DNA of 64,000 nucleotides. Origin: JAEUJM01 sp964635055 (GTDB taxonomy: Bacteria > Actinomycetota > Acidimicrobiia > Acidimicrobiales > DATDAH01). The notes beneath the pieces are model-generated. The model ran no database searches, was not told where the DNA came from, and was given only the letters and a program-made list of their open reading frames with translations. The stretch spans positions 1 through 64,000 of the forward strand of contig CAZWMT010000022.1 of the NCBI GenBank assembly GCA_964635055.1, read 5' to 3'. Of the stretch, positions 15,534 to 23,907 are shown piece by piece; position 1 is the first letter of the stretch, and each line of letters begins with the position of its first letter. Position numbers and translations under genes: made by a program.

Positions 15534-16159
15534 GAAGACAACTCCGGAACTGCTTCGTGGCCATCGCCGTCGCGGTCGCACTCCTCGGGCCCGCCTCCCC
15601 CGCCGCCGCCCACGAAGGTGGCGGCACGCTGACGGTCGAGTCTGCCGAATCAACCGACAGCGGCTCTGTCCGGTACGTGGTGCGGCTGATCTGGAACAAC
15701 GACGGCCACCCCGCCGCCGCCGCCGACACGACGATGACCGCGGTCCCGGTCGGCGCCGACGGCACCGCGCAGACACCCGTGACCCTCGATCCGGTCGACG
15801 ACGACGGCCGATTCGCGGCCACCGTCGAGTTCTCCAGCCCCGGTGCGTGGACCGTCCGCTTCACCGCTATCACCCCCGAAGCAACGCTGGAGGTGCCCCA
15901 GCAGATCGACCCGCCGCCCACCACGACCTCGACCGCGGCACCGTCGACCACGTCGAGCGAGGCAGGAGTGCCAACCACGGCGACCGATGCACCCGAGGAC
16001 GAGGGCGAGGACGGCGAGGCGTCGAAGGCAGGGACGATCGTCTTCGTGGCCGTCATGTTGGTCCTGGCCGCCGGCGCGATCGCGCTCGGAAGACGCCAGC
16101 GGCAGCGACGCCAAGGCGGCACCGAGGCCTCCGAGACAACCGAGGGGGAACCGGAGTGA
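15530..16159 (+). CDS. Secreted YtkA/CopC-like beta-domain protein with C-terminal anchor
   Basis: A 209-aa protein with a signal peptide cleaved near AAA-HEGGG, which again places His first in the mature chain. A single immunoglobulin-like beta domain follows (about 28-125, with VVRLIWNNDGHPA and GAWTVRFTA), then a Thr/Ser/Pro linker, one transmembrane helix (about 168-187) and a basic/acidic cytoplasmic tail. The fold and context match YtkA-like or FixH-type metal-operon proteins. A copper-binding role is inferred from the N-terminal His and its neighbours only. It overlaps both neighbours by 4 nt (ATGA and GTGA), so translation is coupled. Confidence 0.8.
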   Translation: MRRQLRNCFVAIAVAVALLGPASPAAAHEGGGTLTVESAESTDSGSVRYVVRLIWNNDGHPAAAADTTMTAVPVGADGTAQTPVTLDPVDDDGRFAATVEFSSPGAWTVRFTAITPEATLEVPQQIDPPPTTTSTAAPSTTSSEAGVPTTATDAPEDEGEDGEASKAGTIVFVAVMLVLAAGAIALGRRQRQRRQGGTEASETTEGEPE

Positions 16160-17655
16160 GGCGTCTCACCGTCGGCGCTGCCGTGGTGCTCGCCGCGGTC
16201 GTAGCGCTGGCCTCGCCCGCGGCGGCGCACGGCGGGCCGGGTGGGGACGACCCCGGTGGCACGAACTATCGGACCCGCATCCTCGAGGTGAGTCCCGAGG
16301 TCGCCGGTCTCGACATCCGCGTGATCGAAGCCGGCGCCCGCCTCGAGCTCGTCAACGACACCGGCGAAGAGGTCATCGTCCGTGGCTACGAGGACGAGCC
16401 GTTCCTGCGCATCAACGACGACGGCGTGTTCGAGAACCTGCGGTCGCCCGCCACCTACCTGAACCGTTCCCGTCAGGCATCGTCGGCGATCCCGCCGGAA
16501 GCGGACGCTGACGCCTCACCGGACTGGCGTCTGGTCGACACCGGCCGGGTGGCGCGCTGGCACGACCATCGCGCCCATTGGATGGGCGGCGACCCGCCTG
16601 CCGTGGTCGATGAGCCAGGGTCCGAGCACGTCGTCCTCCCCTCCTGGGTCGTCCCCATCGACATCGGCGACGAAACCGTGGACGTGTCGGGCGACCTCGT
16701 CTGGGTGCCCGGCCCGTCGCCTTGGCCCCACTACCTGCTGGCACTGGCCCTGGCCGCGGGGCTCACGGTCGCCGGCCTGACCAGCCGTTGGCGCTGGGCG
16801 GTCACCGCAGGGGTAGTACTCCTCATCGTCGCCGCCGGCCTCGACGCAATCGGCGTGTGGACGGAGACCTCAGAACCGACCCTCGCCAAACTCGGTGGGC
16901 TCGGTGCACCCCTGACCACGACGGCCATCGCCATCGTGGCGCTGACGCAACTGCGGCGGGCGCCTCGCGAGGCCCTGCTCTTCGCGGCAGCGAGTGCCAC
17001 CAGCTATGGGTTGCTCTTCGGCATCGCCAACCTGGACTGGTTGAGCCGCTCGCAGCTGCCGACCACGCTCACTCCGACGCTGGCCCGGCTGACCGTCACG
17101 GCATCGATCGGCGCCGCGGCCGGGATACTCGGGCTGACCGCGGTGCGCTTTCGGAAGCTCCAACGCCTGCCCAGGACGGCACGACCACCATCATCTCGCC
17201 CCGCACCCAAGCTCACCGGCGACACCAGTCGGCACCGCAGAGCCTTCCTCCTCGTGCTGTGTACGGCTGCCGCCGCGTCGTTCGGAGTCGCCGCGCTCAG
17301 CTATGAGCAGAACGACAGCCCGCCCACCGTCGCGGCGAGCACCCTTCACTTGGCGGTCTGCGACGCCCTGAACGAGGCGCGCGGCGGCGACGCGGCCGCC
17401 GCGAGCCGGATCTTCACAAATCAAGCGCACGAGGGGCTCCACCAACTGGCCGCAGACACCTCCGAACAGGACCGCGCCGCGGCGGCCGACCTGCTCGAAG
17501 CCAAGCAGAAGGTCGAAGCCGCCCTGATAGGTCCAGCGCCGCAGTTGGCCGCCGATCTCGAACGACTCGAACCAACCGTGCGCCGTGCGCTGGCCGTCAC
17601 CGACGCCGACGCCGACCCACCATCGGCCTGTGCCGAGAAAGCAGACAGACCATGA
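16156..17655 (+). CDS. Three-part membrane protein with extracytoplasmic HDHRAHW motif
   Basis: A 499-aa protein starting at GTG 16156. Part one: a signal peptide ending AAA-HGG, then an extracytoplasmic beta-rich domain to about residue 195 that contains WHDHRAHWM (His136, His138, His142), a dense His cluster likely to bind metal. Part two: about six helices (about 195-360). Part three: one more helix (about 388-405), then a helical domain with TLHLAVCDALNEARGGD and LLEAKQKVEAALIG, resembling small secreted helical bundles. I know of no named family that covers all three parts. It overlaps the flanking genes by 4 nt on both sides. A metal-related role is inferred from motif and context. Confidence 0.75.
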   Translation: MRRLTVGAAVVLAAVVALASPAAAHGGPGGDDPGGTNYRTRILEVSPEVAGLDIRVIEAGARLELVNDTGEEVIVRGYEDEPFLRINDDGVFENLRSPATYLNRSRQASSAIPPEADADASPDWRLVDTGRVARWHDHRAHWMGGDPPAVVDEPGSEHVVLPSWVVPIDIGDETVDVSGDLVWVPGPSPWPHYLLALALAAGLTVAGLTSRWRWAVTAGVVLLIVAAGLDAIGVWTETSEPTLAKLGGLGAPLTTTAIAIVALTQLRRAPREALLFAAASATSYGLLFGIANLDWLSRSQLPTTLTPTLARLTVTASIGAAAGILGLTAVRFRKLQRLPRTARPPSSRPAPKLTGDTSRHRRAFLLVLCTAAAASFGVAALSYEQNDSPPTVAASTLHLAVCDALNEARGGDAAAASRIFTNQAHEGLHQLAADTSEQDRAAAADLLEAKQKVEAALIGPAPQLAADLERLEPTVRRALAVTDADADPPSACAEKADRP

Positions 17656-18635
17656 CCACGCTGACGCACGCCCGACTCGGCGCCCTGCTGTGTGCGACCA
17701 TCCTCGCCGCCTCGTGCTCTTCCGGTTCGGGGAGCGACGACTCTGACGTGGCCACGGACGAGTCGACATCGCCGATCGTCGCCCAGGTCGCCAGTTACGA
17801 CCTGACGACCGAGTTGCCGCAGCGGGTGATCGTGGGCCTGCTGGACAACGACAACAACCTCGTCTCGTTCGGTGAGGTCGAGTTCGCGTTCTCCTACCTC
17901 GGCACGGCCGACGAGCCCCTCGAGACACCGACCGAAGGTCCCCGCGCCACCGCCGACTTCCGTCCGATCCCCGGCCAGGACATCGATCCCGACACGCCCG
18001 GGCCGCGCATCGGCGAACCATCCGACGGCGCCGGCGTCTACGCCGCCGACGATGTCGAGTTCGCCGACGCCGGCATCTGGGAGGTCGCGGTCACCGCCGA
18101 CCTCCCGGAAGGCGAAGCCACCGCAACCGCGAACTTCGAGGTCGCCGGCGAGAGCGACATCCCCAACATCGGTGACGACGCGCCTCGGACCGAGAACCTC
18201 CTCCCCGGTGACAGCGACGCTCCCGTGAAGGCGATCGACTCCCGCGCCGAACCCGACGGGACCGTGCCCGACCCCGACCTGCACGCCGAAACCGTGGCCC
18301 AGGCGATCGCGTCGGGTCGCCCGGCGCTGGTGGTGGTGTCGACGCCGGTCTTCTGCGTGAGCCAGTTCTGCGGCCCCATCACCGACAGCGTGGCCGAACT
18401 CGCCGCGGAGACCGGCGACGAGGTGGCGTTCATCCACATCGAGGTGTGGCGCGACTTCGAGAACAGCGTGCTCAATCAAGGCGCCGCCGATTGGATCTGG
18501 CCGAACGAGGAAGGCGACGACATCCACGAACCGTGGGTGTTCCTCATCGGATCTGACGGCACGATCATCGAGCGCTGGGACAACGTGGCCACCGATGCCG
18601 AGATACAGGCGGCCATCGACCAGGTCACGGCCTGA
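17652..18635 (+). CDS. Lipoprotein with Sco/thioredoxin-like C-x4-C domain
   Basis: A 327-aa lipoprotein with lipobox LAASC (Cys22). Residues 40-170 form a beta domain seen in extracytoplasmic proteins (FEVEFAFSYLG-like strands, GIWEVAVTADL). A thioredoxin-fold domain follows at about 215-327, with Cys235 and Cys240 in FCVSQFCGP, then VAFIHIEVW and EPWVFLIGSDG. Sco proteins deliver copper to cytochrome oxidase through a CxxxC pair; here the spacing is four residues, so copper delivery or thiol exchange is a guess. It overlaps the previous gene as ATGA and precedes the P1B-4 ATPase by 58 nt. Confidence 0.82.
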   Translation: MTTLTHARLGALLCATILAASCSSGSGSDDSDVATDESTSPIVAQVASYDLTTELPQRVIVGLLDNDNNLVSFGEVEFAFSYLGTADEPLETPTEGPRATADFRPIPGQDIDPDTPGPRIGEPSDGAGVYAADDVEFADAGIWEVAVTADLPEGEATATANFEVAGESDIPNIGDDAPRTENLLPGDSDAPVKAIDSRAEPDGTVPDPDLHAETVAQAIASGRPALVVVSTPVFCVSQFCGPITDSVAELAAETGDEVAFIHIEVWRDFENSVLNQGAADWIWPNEEGDDIHEPWVFLIGSDGTIIERWDNVATDAEIQAAIDQVTA

Positions 18636-18693
18636 TCCGTGACGATGCCGAGGCAATCCGGATGCGGGCGAGCCCGGGGTCGGGGGAACAGCC

Positions 18694-21162
18694 ATGAGTG
18701 AGAAGGCGGTCCTGGACCTGCCGGTGCTGTTGCCGGATGCGCTCGACGGGCGTGACCGCTGCGTCGATCGCCTGATGGCAACCCTCTCCGGCGCCCCCGG
18801 CCTCGACGAGGTCCACGTGGTCGAGGCCGCAGCGGGTGCACCGGCGCGACTCTGCCTGCACTACGACCCCGCCGTGACCAGCATGGCTCGGATTCGCTCC
18901 CTGGCCACTGGCGCCGGCGCTGCGATAACCGACCAGTTCGGCCATGTCTTGTGGACCGTTTCTGGCGTCGGTCACGTCCGAAAGGCCCGCTCGGTGAAGG
19001 AGGCGCTCGGTCGCGTCGACGGCGTGATCGAGGCCGACGTGGCGCCCGGGCTCGTCATGGTCGAGTTCGACCGCCAGCGGCTCGACGACCAGGCACTGCG
19101 TGACGCGTTGAAGGCACGGGGCGTCATGGTCCAGGCACCCGGCGGGGAACCTGAGGCGCACGACCATCCCGATGGTGAGCACGATCACGGCGGGCCCTTC
19201 GGCGAGCGCAGCGAGTTGATCTTCGCGATCACGTCGGCCGCCTTGTGGGTGACGGGCTTCGTGCTCGAGGTGTCGACCGAGCTCGGCGAAGGGATCTTGA
19301 CCGCGCTCTTCATCGCCGCCGGGCTCTTCGGTGGCTACTTCACCTCACGTGAGGCGATCGAAAGCATCCGAAACCGGCGGTTCGAGATCGACTTCCTGAT
19401 GCTCGTCGCCGCTGCGGGCGCCGCCGCCCTGGGCAAGTGGGAGGAAGGCGCGCTGCTGCTGGCGCTGTTCAGCCTGGGCCACGCCCTCGAGGGCTACGCC
19501 ATGGGCCGGGCTCGTCGCGCCATCGAGGCGCTGGGCGATCTGGCCCCGAAGACGGCCATCGTGCGGTCCGGCGCCGATGAGAAGGAGATCCCGGTCGAAC
19601 AACTGGGGCTGGGCGACGTCGTGATCGTCAAGCCCAACGAACGGATCCCTGCCGATGGGTTCGTGGTGGCCGGCACGAGCAGCGTCAACCAGGCGCCGCT
19701 CACCGGCGAGAGCATCCCTGTCGACAAGCTGCCGGTTGGCGACCCGGCCTCGGCCACGGCGTCACCCGAGACGGTCCCCGCGTCGTCACGATTGTTCGCC
19801 GGCACGATCAACGGCGCCGGCCAACTCGACGTCCAGGTGACGCGGCTCAGCGCGGACTCGACGCTCTCGAAGCTGGCCACGATGGTTCGAGAGGCCGAGA
19901 CCCAGGCGTCACCGACTCAGCAGTTCACCGATCGGTTCGAGCGCATCTTCGTGCCCGCCGTGCTGATCCTGGTGGTGGCGGTGCTGGTCGTAGGCGCCGC
20001 GCTGGGCTCGTCGATGTCCGAGTCGTTCTACCGGGCCATGGCCGTCCTGGTCGCCGCCAGCCCCTGCGCGCTGGCCATCGCCACCCCCAGCGCAGTGCTC
20101 GCGGCGGTCGCCCGGGCCGGCCAGCTGGGAGTATTGGTGAAAGGCGGCGGACCCCTCGAGCACCTGGGCACACTCCGCGCCGTCGCCTTCGACAAGACCG
20201 GCACGCTCACCGAGGGACGCCCGAAGCTCACCGACGTGGCGCCCGCCGACGGGGTCGATCGCCTCGAGCTGCTGGCGGTGGCGGTAGCCGTCGAATCACG
20301 CAGCGACCACCCATTGGCGGCGGCCATCGTCCGCGATGGTGGCGCGCAACTCCACGGGCAGCCGCCCTTGACCGCAAACGAGGTCACGGCGATCACCGGG
20401 CGGGGGGTCCGGGCAACGATCGACTCTTCGGCGGTGCTCATCGGGAACGCCGCGCTCTTCGAGGAGAACGGCGGGCTCCCGGAGGCGGTGGCGGACGTGG
20501 TGCGGGCACTCAACGAGAGCGGCCGCACGATCATGATCGTGAAGCGGGACGACCGGTTCCTCGGAGTCCTCGGCATGCGCGACACCCCTCGCCCCGAGGC
20601 CCGCAAGGCGGTGCTCGCGCTGCAGTCCGTCGGTGTCCGGCGGGCGATCATGCTGTCCGGTGACAGCCAGCAGGTCGCCGACGCCATCGCCCGCGACGTC
20701 GGGTTGACCGATGCGTGGGGCGACCTCATGCCCGAGGACAAGGTCACAGCCATCGGGCGCCTCCGGGACGAGGAGGGCAAGGTGGCGATGATTGGCGACG
20801 GCGTGAACGACGCCCCCGCCCTGGCCCATGCCACGGTCGGCATCGCCATGGGGGCTGCGGGCTCGGATGTCGCCCTCGAGACGGCCGACATCGCGCTGAT
20901 GGGCGATGACCTCTCGAAGCTCCCGGTGGTGATCGGCCTCAGCCGAAAGGCCAGCGGCATCATCCGCCAGAACCTCTTCCTCAGCCTCGGCATGGTCGCG
21001 TTCCTGGTTCCGGCCACCCTCATCGGGTTCGTCGGTATCGGACCTGCGGTCGTCTTCCACGAAGGGTCCACCCTCGTGGTCGTCGCCAACGCGCTCCGCC
21101 TGCTCGCCTACCGATCGACGGCACCCGCCGCACGATCCCCTCACAAGGAGTCCCCCTCATGA
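18694..21162 (+). CDS. P1B-4-type heavy-metal ATPase with His-rich linker
   Basis: An 822-aa efflux ATPase. Two ferredoxin-like N-terminal segments (about 6-82 and 84-148) look like HMA domains but lack the CxxC site; a His-rich linker HDHPDGEHDHGG (156-167) follows. Core motifs: LTGES (336-340), ion-site SPC (456-458), DKTGT with Asp500, SDHPLAAA, GDGVNDAPALA, and a last-helix HEGST. SPC with HEG(S/G)T defines group P1B-4, known for Co, Fe(II) or Ni/Zn export (CoaT, CtpD, CtpJ, PfeT). Cytosolic Fe(II) or Co is therefore more likely than Cu. The stop overlaps a 15-codon ORF as ATGA. Confidence 0.92.
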   Translation: MSEKAVLDLPVLLPDALDGRDRCVDRLMATLSGAPGLDEVHVVEAAAGAPARLCLHYDPAVTSMARIRSLATGAGAAITDQFGHVLWTVSGVGHVRKARSVKEALGRVDGVIEADVAPGLVMVEFDRQRLDDQALRDALKARGVMVQAPGGEPEAHDHPDGEHDHGGPFGERSELIFAITSAALWVTGFVLEVSTELGEGILTALFIAAGLFGGYFTSREAIESIRNRRFEIDFLMLVAAAGAAALGKWEEGALLLALFSLGHALEGYAMGRARRAIEALGDLAPKTAIVRSGADEKEIPVEQLGLGDVVIVKPNERIPADGFVVAGTSSVNQAPLTGESIPVDKLPVGDPASATASPETVPASSRLFAGTINGAGQLDVQVTRLSADSTLSKLATMVREAETQASPTQQFTDRFERIFVPAVLILVVAVLVVGAALGSSMSESFYRAMAVLVAASPCALAIATPSAVLAAVARAGQLGVLVKGGGPLEHLGTLRAVAFDKTGTLTEGRPKLTDVAPADGVDRLELLAVAVAVESRSDHPLAAAIVRDGGAQLHGQPPLTANEVTAITGRGVRATIDSSAVLIGNAALFEENGGLPEAVADVVRALNESGRTIMIVKRDDRFLGVLGMRDTPRPEARKAVLALQSVGVRRAIMLSGDSQQVADAIARDVGLTDAWGDLMPEDKVTAIGRLRDEEGKVAMIGDGVNDAPALAHATVGIAMGAAGSDVALETADIALMGDDLSKLPVVIGLSRKASGIIRQNLFLSLGMVAFLVPATLIGFVGIGPAVVFHEGSTLVVVANALRLLAYRSTAPAARSPHKESPS

Positions 21163-21206
21163 CCTGCGTCCCCGTCACTACCTCCACCGCAGGAGCACGC
21201 TCGTGA
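21159..21206 (+). CDS. Possible 15-aa leader/linker peptide between ATPase and DsbA-like genes
   Basis: ATG 21159 overlaps the ATPase stop, has AAGGAG eight nucleotides upstream, and reads MTCVPVTTSTAGARS before TGA 21204-21206, which overlaps the next GTG start (21203) as GTGA. It may exist to pass ribosomes from one gene to the next rather than to make a functional peptide. Only position and RBS support it. Confidence 0.35.
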   Translation: MTCVPVTTSTAGARS

Positions 21207-21853
21207 CCAAGAACGTGAAGATCTCGCTGGGCCTCGCCGTCGCAGCGGCGCTCCTGGCGTTGTTCGTCGCGAACACGGGCGACGACGAGACCACCGTTGC
21301 CCCCGAGGGCGACTCGGGGGAAACGGCGGCGCAGGTGGTGCGAGAAGACAGCCAGCGGCTGTCGATTGCGGAGGACGGCAAGGTCACGTTCGTCGAGTTC
21401 CTCGACTTCGAGTGCGAGGCGTGCAGCGCGGCCTACCCGGCCATCGAGGAGCTCCGCGAGACCTACGACGGGCAGGTCACGTTCGTCGTGCGTAACTTCC
21501 CCTTGCACAACAACTCCGAAGCTGCGGCCCGCGCCGCCGAGGCCGCCGGCGAGCAGGGCAAGTTCGAGGAGATGTACTCGATGCTCTTCGAGACCCAGGC
21601 CGCATGGGGCGAGCAATCCGACTCGAAGGAGGAGCTGTTCTTCCAGTACGCCGAGGATCTCGGGTTGGACATGGACCGGTTCCGCGAGGTCTACGACGAC
21701 CCCGCCACACTTGAGAAGATCGAACAGGACCAGGCGGACGGCCAGGCCCTGGGCGTCACCGGCACGCCGTCATTCTTCCTGAACGGCGAGATGATGGAGA
21801 TCTCCAGCTTCGAGGACCTCACCGCCCAGATCGATGAAGCGCTGGCCCAATGA
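21203..21853 (+). CDS. DsbA-like membrane-anchored thioredoxin
   Basis: A 216-aa protein with one N-terminal helix (about 7-24) that anchors it or acts as an uncleaved signal. The thioredoxin fold starts with VTFVEFLDFECEAC, where Cys71 and Cys74 form a CEAC active site; a helical insertion and the cis-Pro loop VTGTPSFFLNG complete the DsbA/BdbD type. It should oxidise or isomerise cysteines in exported proteins. GTG 21203 has AGGAG seven nucleotides upstream. The VKOR gene that follows seven nucleotides later is the expected partner for re-oxidation. Confidence 0.9.
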   Translation: MTKNVKISLGLAVAAALLALFVANTGDDETTVAPEGDSGETAAQVVREDSQRLSIAEDGKVTFVEFLDFECEACSAAYPAIEELRETYDGQVTFVVRNFPLHNNSEAAARAAEAAGEQGKFEEMYSMLFETQAAWGEQSDSKEELFFQYAEDLGLDMDRFREVYDDPATLEKIEQDQADGQALGVTGTPSFFLNGEMMEISSFEDLTAQIDEALAQ

Positions 21854-21860
21854 GGGGCGC

Positions 21861-22475
21861 GTGACCTCGACGTCCGCTGAGGTCGAAGGCAACGATCGGC
21901 GGATGGCTTGGCTGTACGTGATCGGCGGGGCCATCGGCCTGCTCGCCGCCGCAGTGCTCCTGCTCGAGAAGGTGGCGTTGCTCGAAGACCCGACCTACGT
22001 CCCGAGCTGCAGCATCAACCCGATCCTCAGCTGCGGCTCGATCATGCAAGCCAGCCAGGCCGAAGCGTTCGGCTTCCCCAACCCCCTCATCGGCGTCGCC
22101 GCCTTCCCCGTCGTCATCACCACCGGCGTCGCGCTGCTGGCCGGCGCGACGTTCCGGCGCTGGTACTGGCGCGGGCTGCTCGCCGGGACCATCGCTGGCC
22201 TCGCGTTCGTGCACTGGCTGATCTTCCAGAGCCTCTACCGGATCGGCGCTCTCTGCCCGTATTGCATGGTCGTCTGGGCGGTGACCATCCCCCTCTTCTG
22301 GTACACGGCGTTGCGCATGGCACGAACCTCACCCCTGGCTGACCGGAGCCCGTTCGGGGGCATCGTCCGGTTCGCCAACGAGTACCACGGCGTCGTCCTG
22401 ACGGTGTGGTATCTGGTGATCGCCACCCTCATAGCGCGACGCTTCTGGGACTACTGGTCGACCCTTCTGTCATGA
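21861..22475 (+). CDS. Vitamin K epoxide reductase (VKOR) family protein
   Basis: A 204-aa protein with five predicted helices. The loop cysteines Cys50 and Cys58 (CSINPILSC) and the quinone-site pair Cys132-Cys135 (LCPYC) are the full VKOR set; the Asn/Pro-rich loop FPNPLIGVAAF is also present. Bacterial VKORs play the DsbB role: they re-oxidise DsbA-type proteins and pass electrons to menaquinone. The start at GTG 21861 with GAGG upstream is preferred to ATG 21834 inside the preceding gene. The stop overlaps the cyclase gene as ATGA. Confidence 0.92.
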   Translation: MTSTSAEVEGNDRRMAWLYVIGGAIGLLAAAVLLLEKVALLEDPTYVPSCSINPILSCGSIMQASQAEAFGFPNPLIGVAAFPVVITTGVALLAGATFRRWYWRGLLAGTIAGLAFVHWLIFQSLYRIGALCPYCMVVWAVTIPLFWYTALRMARTSPLADRSPFGGIVRFANEYHGVVLTVWYLVIATLIARRFWDYWSTLLS

Positions 22476-23161
22476 GCCCCCCGAATCCACCCCCAGACGC
22501 GGACGACCGGGAGGTGGAGCCACACCAGCACACGTTCTCGTTCGTCGATCTCGCAGGGTTCACCGCAGCCACCGAGGTCCACGGTGACTCGACCGCCGTC
22601 GAGCTAGCAGAGCGTCTGGTCGAAGTCGCCACCAACTCGCTCGGCGCCGGCGACCAGCTGGTGAAGTCGATCGGCGACGCCGTGATGCTCGTGTCGGACA
22701 CACCGCTCAGCGCCGTCCGTCTCGTCGGTGCCATCTGCAACGCACTCGACGACGAACCCGCATTCCCGGTGCTCCGGGCCGGTATGCACGAGGGCCCGGC
22801 GATCGGGCGTGGCGGCGACTGGTTCGGGAGCGCGGTCAACCTCGCCGCCCGGGTGGCCGCGCACGCCGCCGGCGACCAGGTGCTCTCCACCGCGGCGGTG
22901 GCCAACGCGGCATCCGAAGCGGGATTCGACACCCGCCCACTCGGCGACGTGCGCCTCCGCAATGTTCGTGAGCCGGTGCCGTTGTTCGAGGTAGTTGCCT
23001 GCCCGACCCTGCCCGATCGTGTGATCGACCCCGTGTGCCACATGGCCGTCGACCGCCGCTCCGCCCCTGGTCGCCTCCGTCACCACGACCACGAGCACCT
23101 GTTCTGCTCACTCGAGTGCGCCGGGGCATTCGCCGCTGACCCCGACCGCTACACCGCCTGA
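22472..23161 (+). CDS. Class III adenylate cyclase fused to a YHS metal domain
   Basis: A 229-aa soluble protein. The cyclase homology domain (about 20-175) has both metal-binding aspartates, Asp26 (FVDLAGF) and Asp69 (SIGDAVM), the adenine-selecting pair Lys65 and Asp116, and Asn123/Arg127 (NLAAR), so it should make cAMP as a homodimer. The last 45 residues are a YHS domain: DPVCHMAVDR (Cys189), HHDHEH, then FCSLECAGAF (Cys212, Cys216). YHS domains occur in metal ATPases and mercury/copper proteins. The fusion suggests a cyclase that responds to metal. Its start overlaps the VKOR stop by ATGA; its end overlaps the protease start by one base. Confidence 0.88.
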   Translation: MSPPNPPPDADDREVEPHQHTFSFVDLAGFTAATEVHGDSTAVELAERLVEVATNSLGAGDQLVKSIGDAVMLVSDTPLSAVRLVGAICNALDDEPAFPVLRAGMHEGPAIGRGGDWFGSAVNLAARVAAHAAGDQVLSTAAVANAASEAGFDTRPLGDVRLRNVREPVPLFEVVACPTLPDRVIDPVCHMAVDRRSAPGRLRHHDHEHLFCSLECAGAFAADPDRYTA

Positions 23162-23907
23162 TGAGATCGGGCGAAACGTTGGACCCGTCGGCCGAGATCG
23201 AAGGTCATCAACCCCGCCGGTGGGGCATGGGCGATGCCGCCGCCGGACTGTTGCTCGCCAACATCTGCGCCGTACTCGGCGGCAGCCTGATACTCGCGGC
23301 AACGGGCAACCAGTCGACGGACTACGAAGACTTACCCCTGACCATGGTCGCCGTCCTCCAGGTGCCCTTGTGGCTGGGATACCTCGGAGCCCCGCTCTGG
23401 GCCGCCCGCACCAAGGGCAACGGGATCGTGGCGGACTTCGGCTTTCGTACGCGATGGATGGATGCACCGATCGGGCTCGCGATCGGCATCGCCACCCAGG
23501 TCGCCGTCATCCCACTCCTCTACATCCCGATCTTCTGGCTGACCGGCGACCAGGACGTGTCCGCACCGGCTCGTGGTCTCACCGACCGTGCCACCGACCC
23601 GGTGGGCGTGGCGCTGCTGGTGGCGATCGTCGTAGTCGGCGCGCCCATCATCGAGGAGCTCTTCTTCCGTGGCCTACTCCTCCGCAGTGTCGAGAAGCGA
23701 TTCGGGACGGGATGGGCACTGGCGGCCACGTCGCTGCTGTTCGGAGCGATACACCTCCAACTGCTCCAGTTCCCTGCTCTTGCAACAGCAGGACTGGTGT
23801 TCGGGATCCTGACCGTCCGGTCGGGCCGGCTCGGCCCCGCCATCTGGGCCCACGTGGGCTTCAACGGGATCGCCGTCATCACCCTGCTGTCGACAGGATC
23901 GGCGTAG
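23161..23907 (+). CDS. CPBP/CAAX-type intramembrane metalloprotease
   Basis: A 248-aa protein with six to seven helices. The ABI/CPBP signature is complete: EELFFRGLLL (motif 1), FGAIHLQLLQ (motif 2) and HVGFN (motif 3), which supply the Glu/His metal ligands. Bacterial members act in membrane-protein turnover or immunity; the substrate here is unknown. It is the last gene of the metal array, sharing TGATG with the cyclase stop. It converges on a VOC remnant whose stop codon abuts its own. Confidence 0.9.
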   Translation: MRSGETLDPSAEIEGHQPRRWGMGDAAAGLLLANICAVLGGSLILAATGNQSTDYEDLPLTMVAVLQVPLWLGYLGAPLWAARTKGNGIVADFGFRTRWMDAPIGLAIGIATQVAVIPLLYIPIFWLTGDQDVSAPARGLTDRATDPVGVALLVAIVVVGAPIIEELFFRGLLLRSVEKRFGTGWALAATSLLFGAIHLQLLQFPALATAGLVFGILTVRSGRLGPAIWAHVGFNGIAVITLLSTGSA

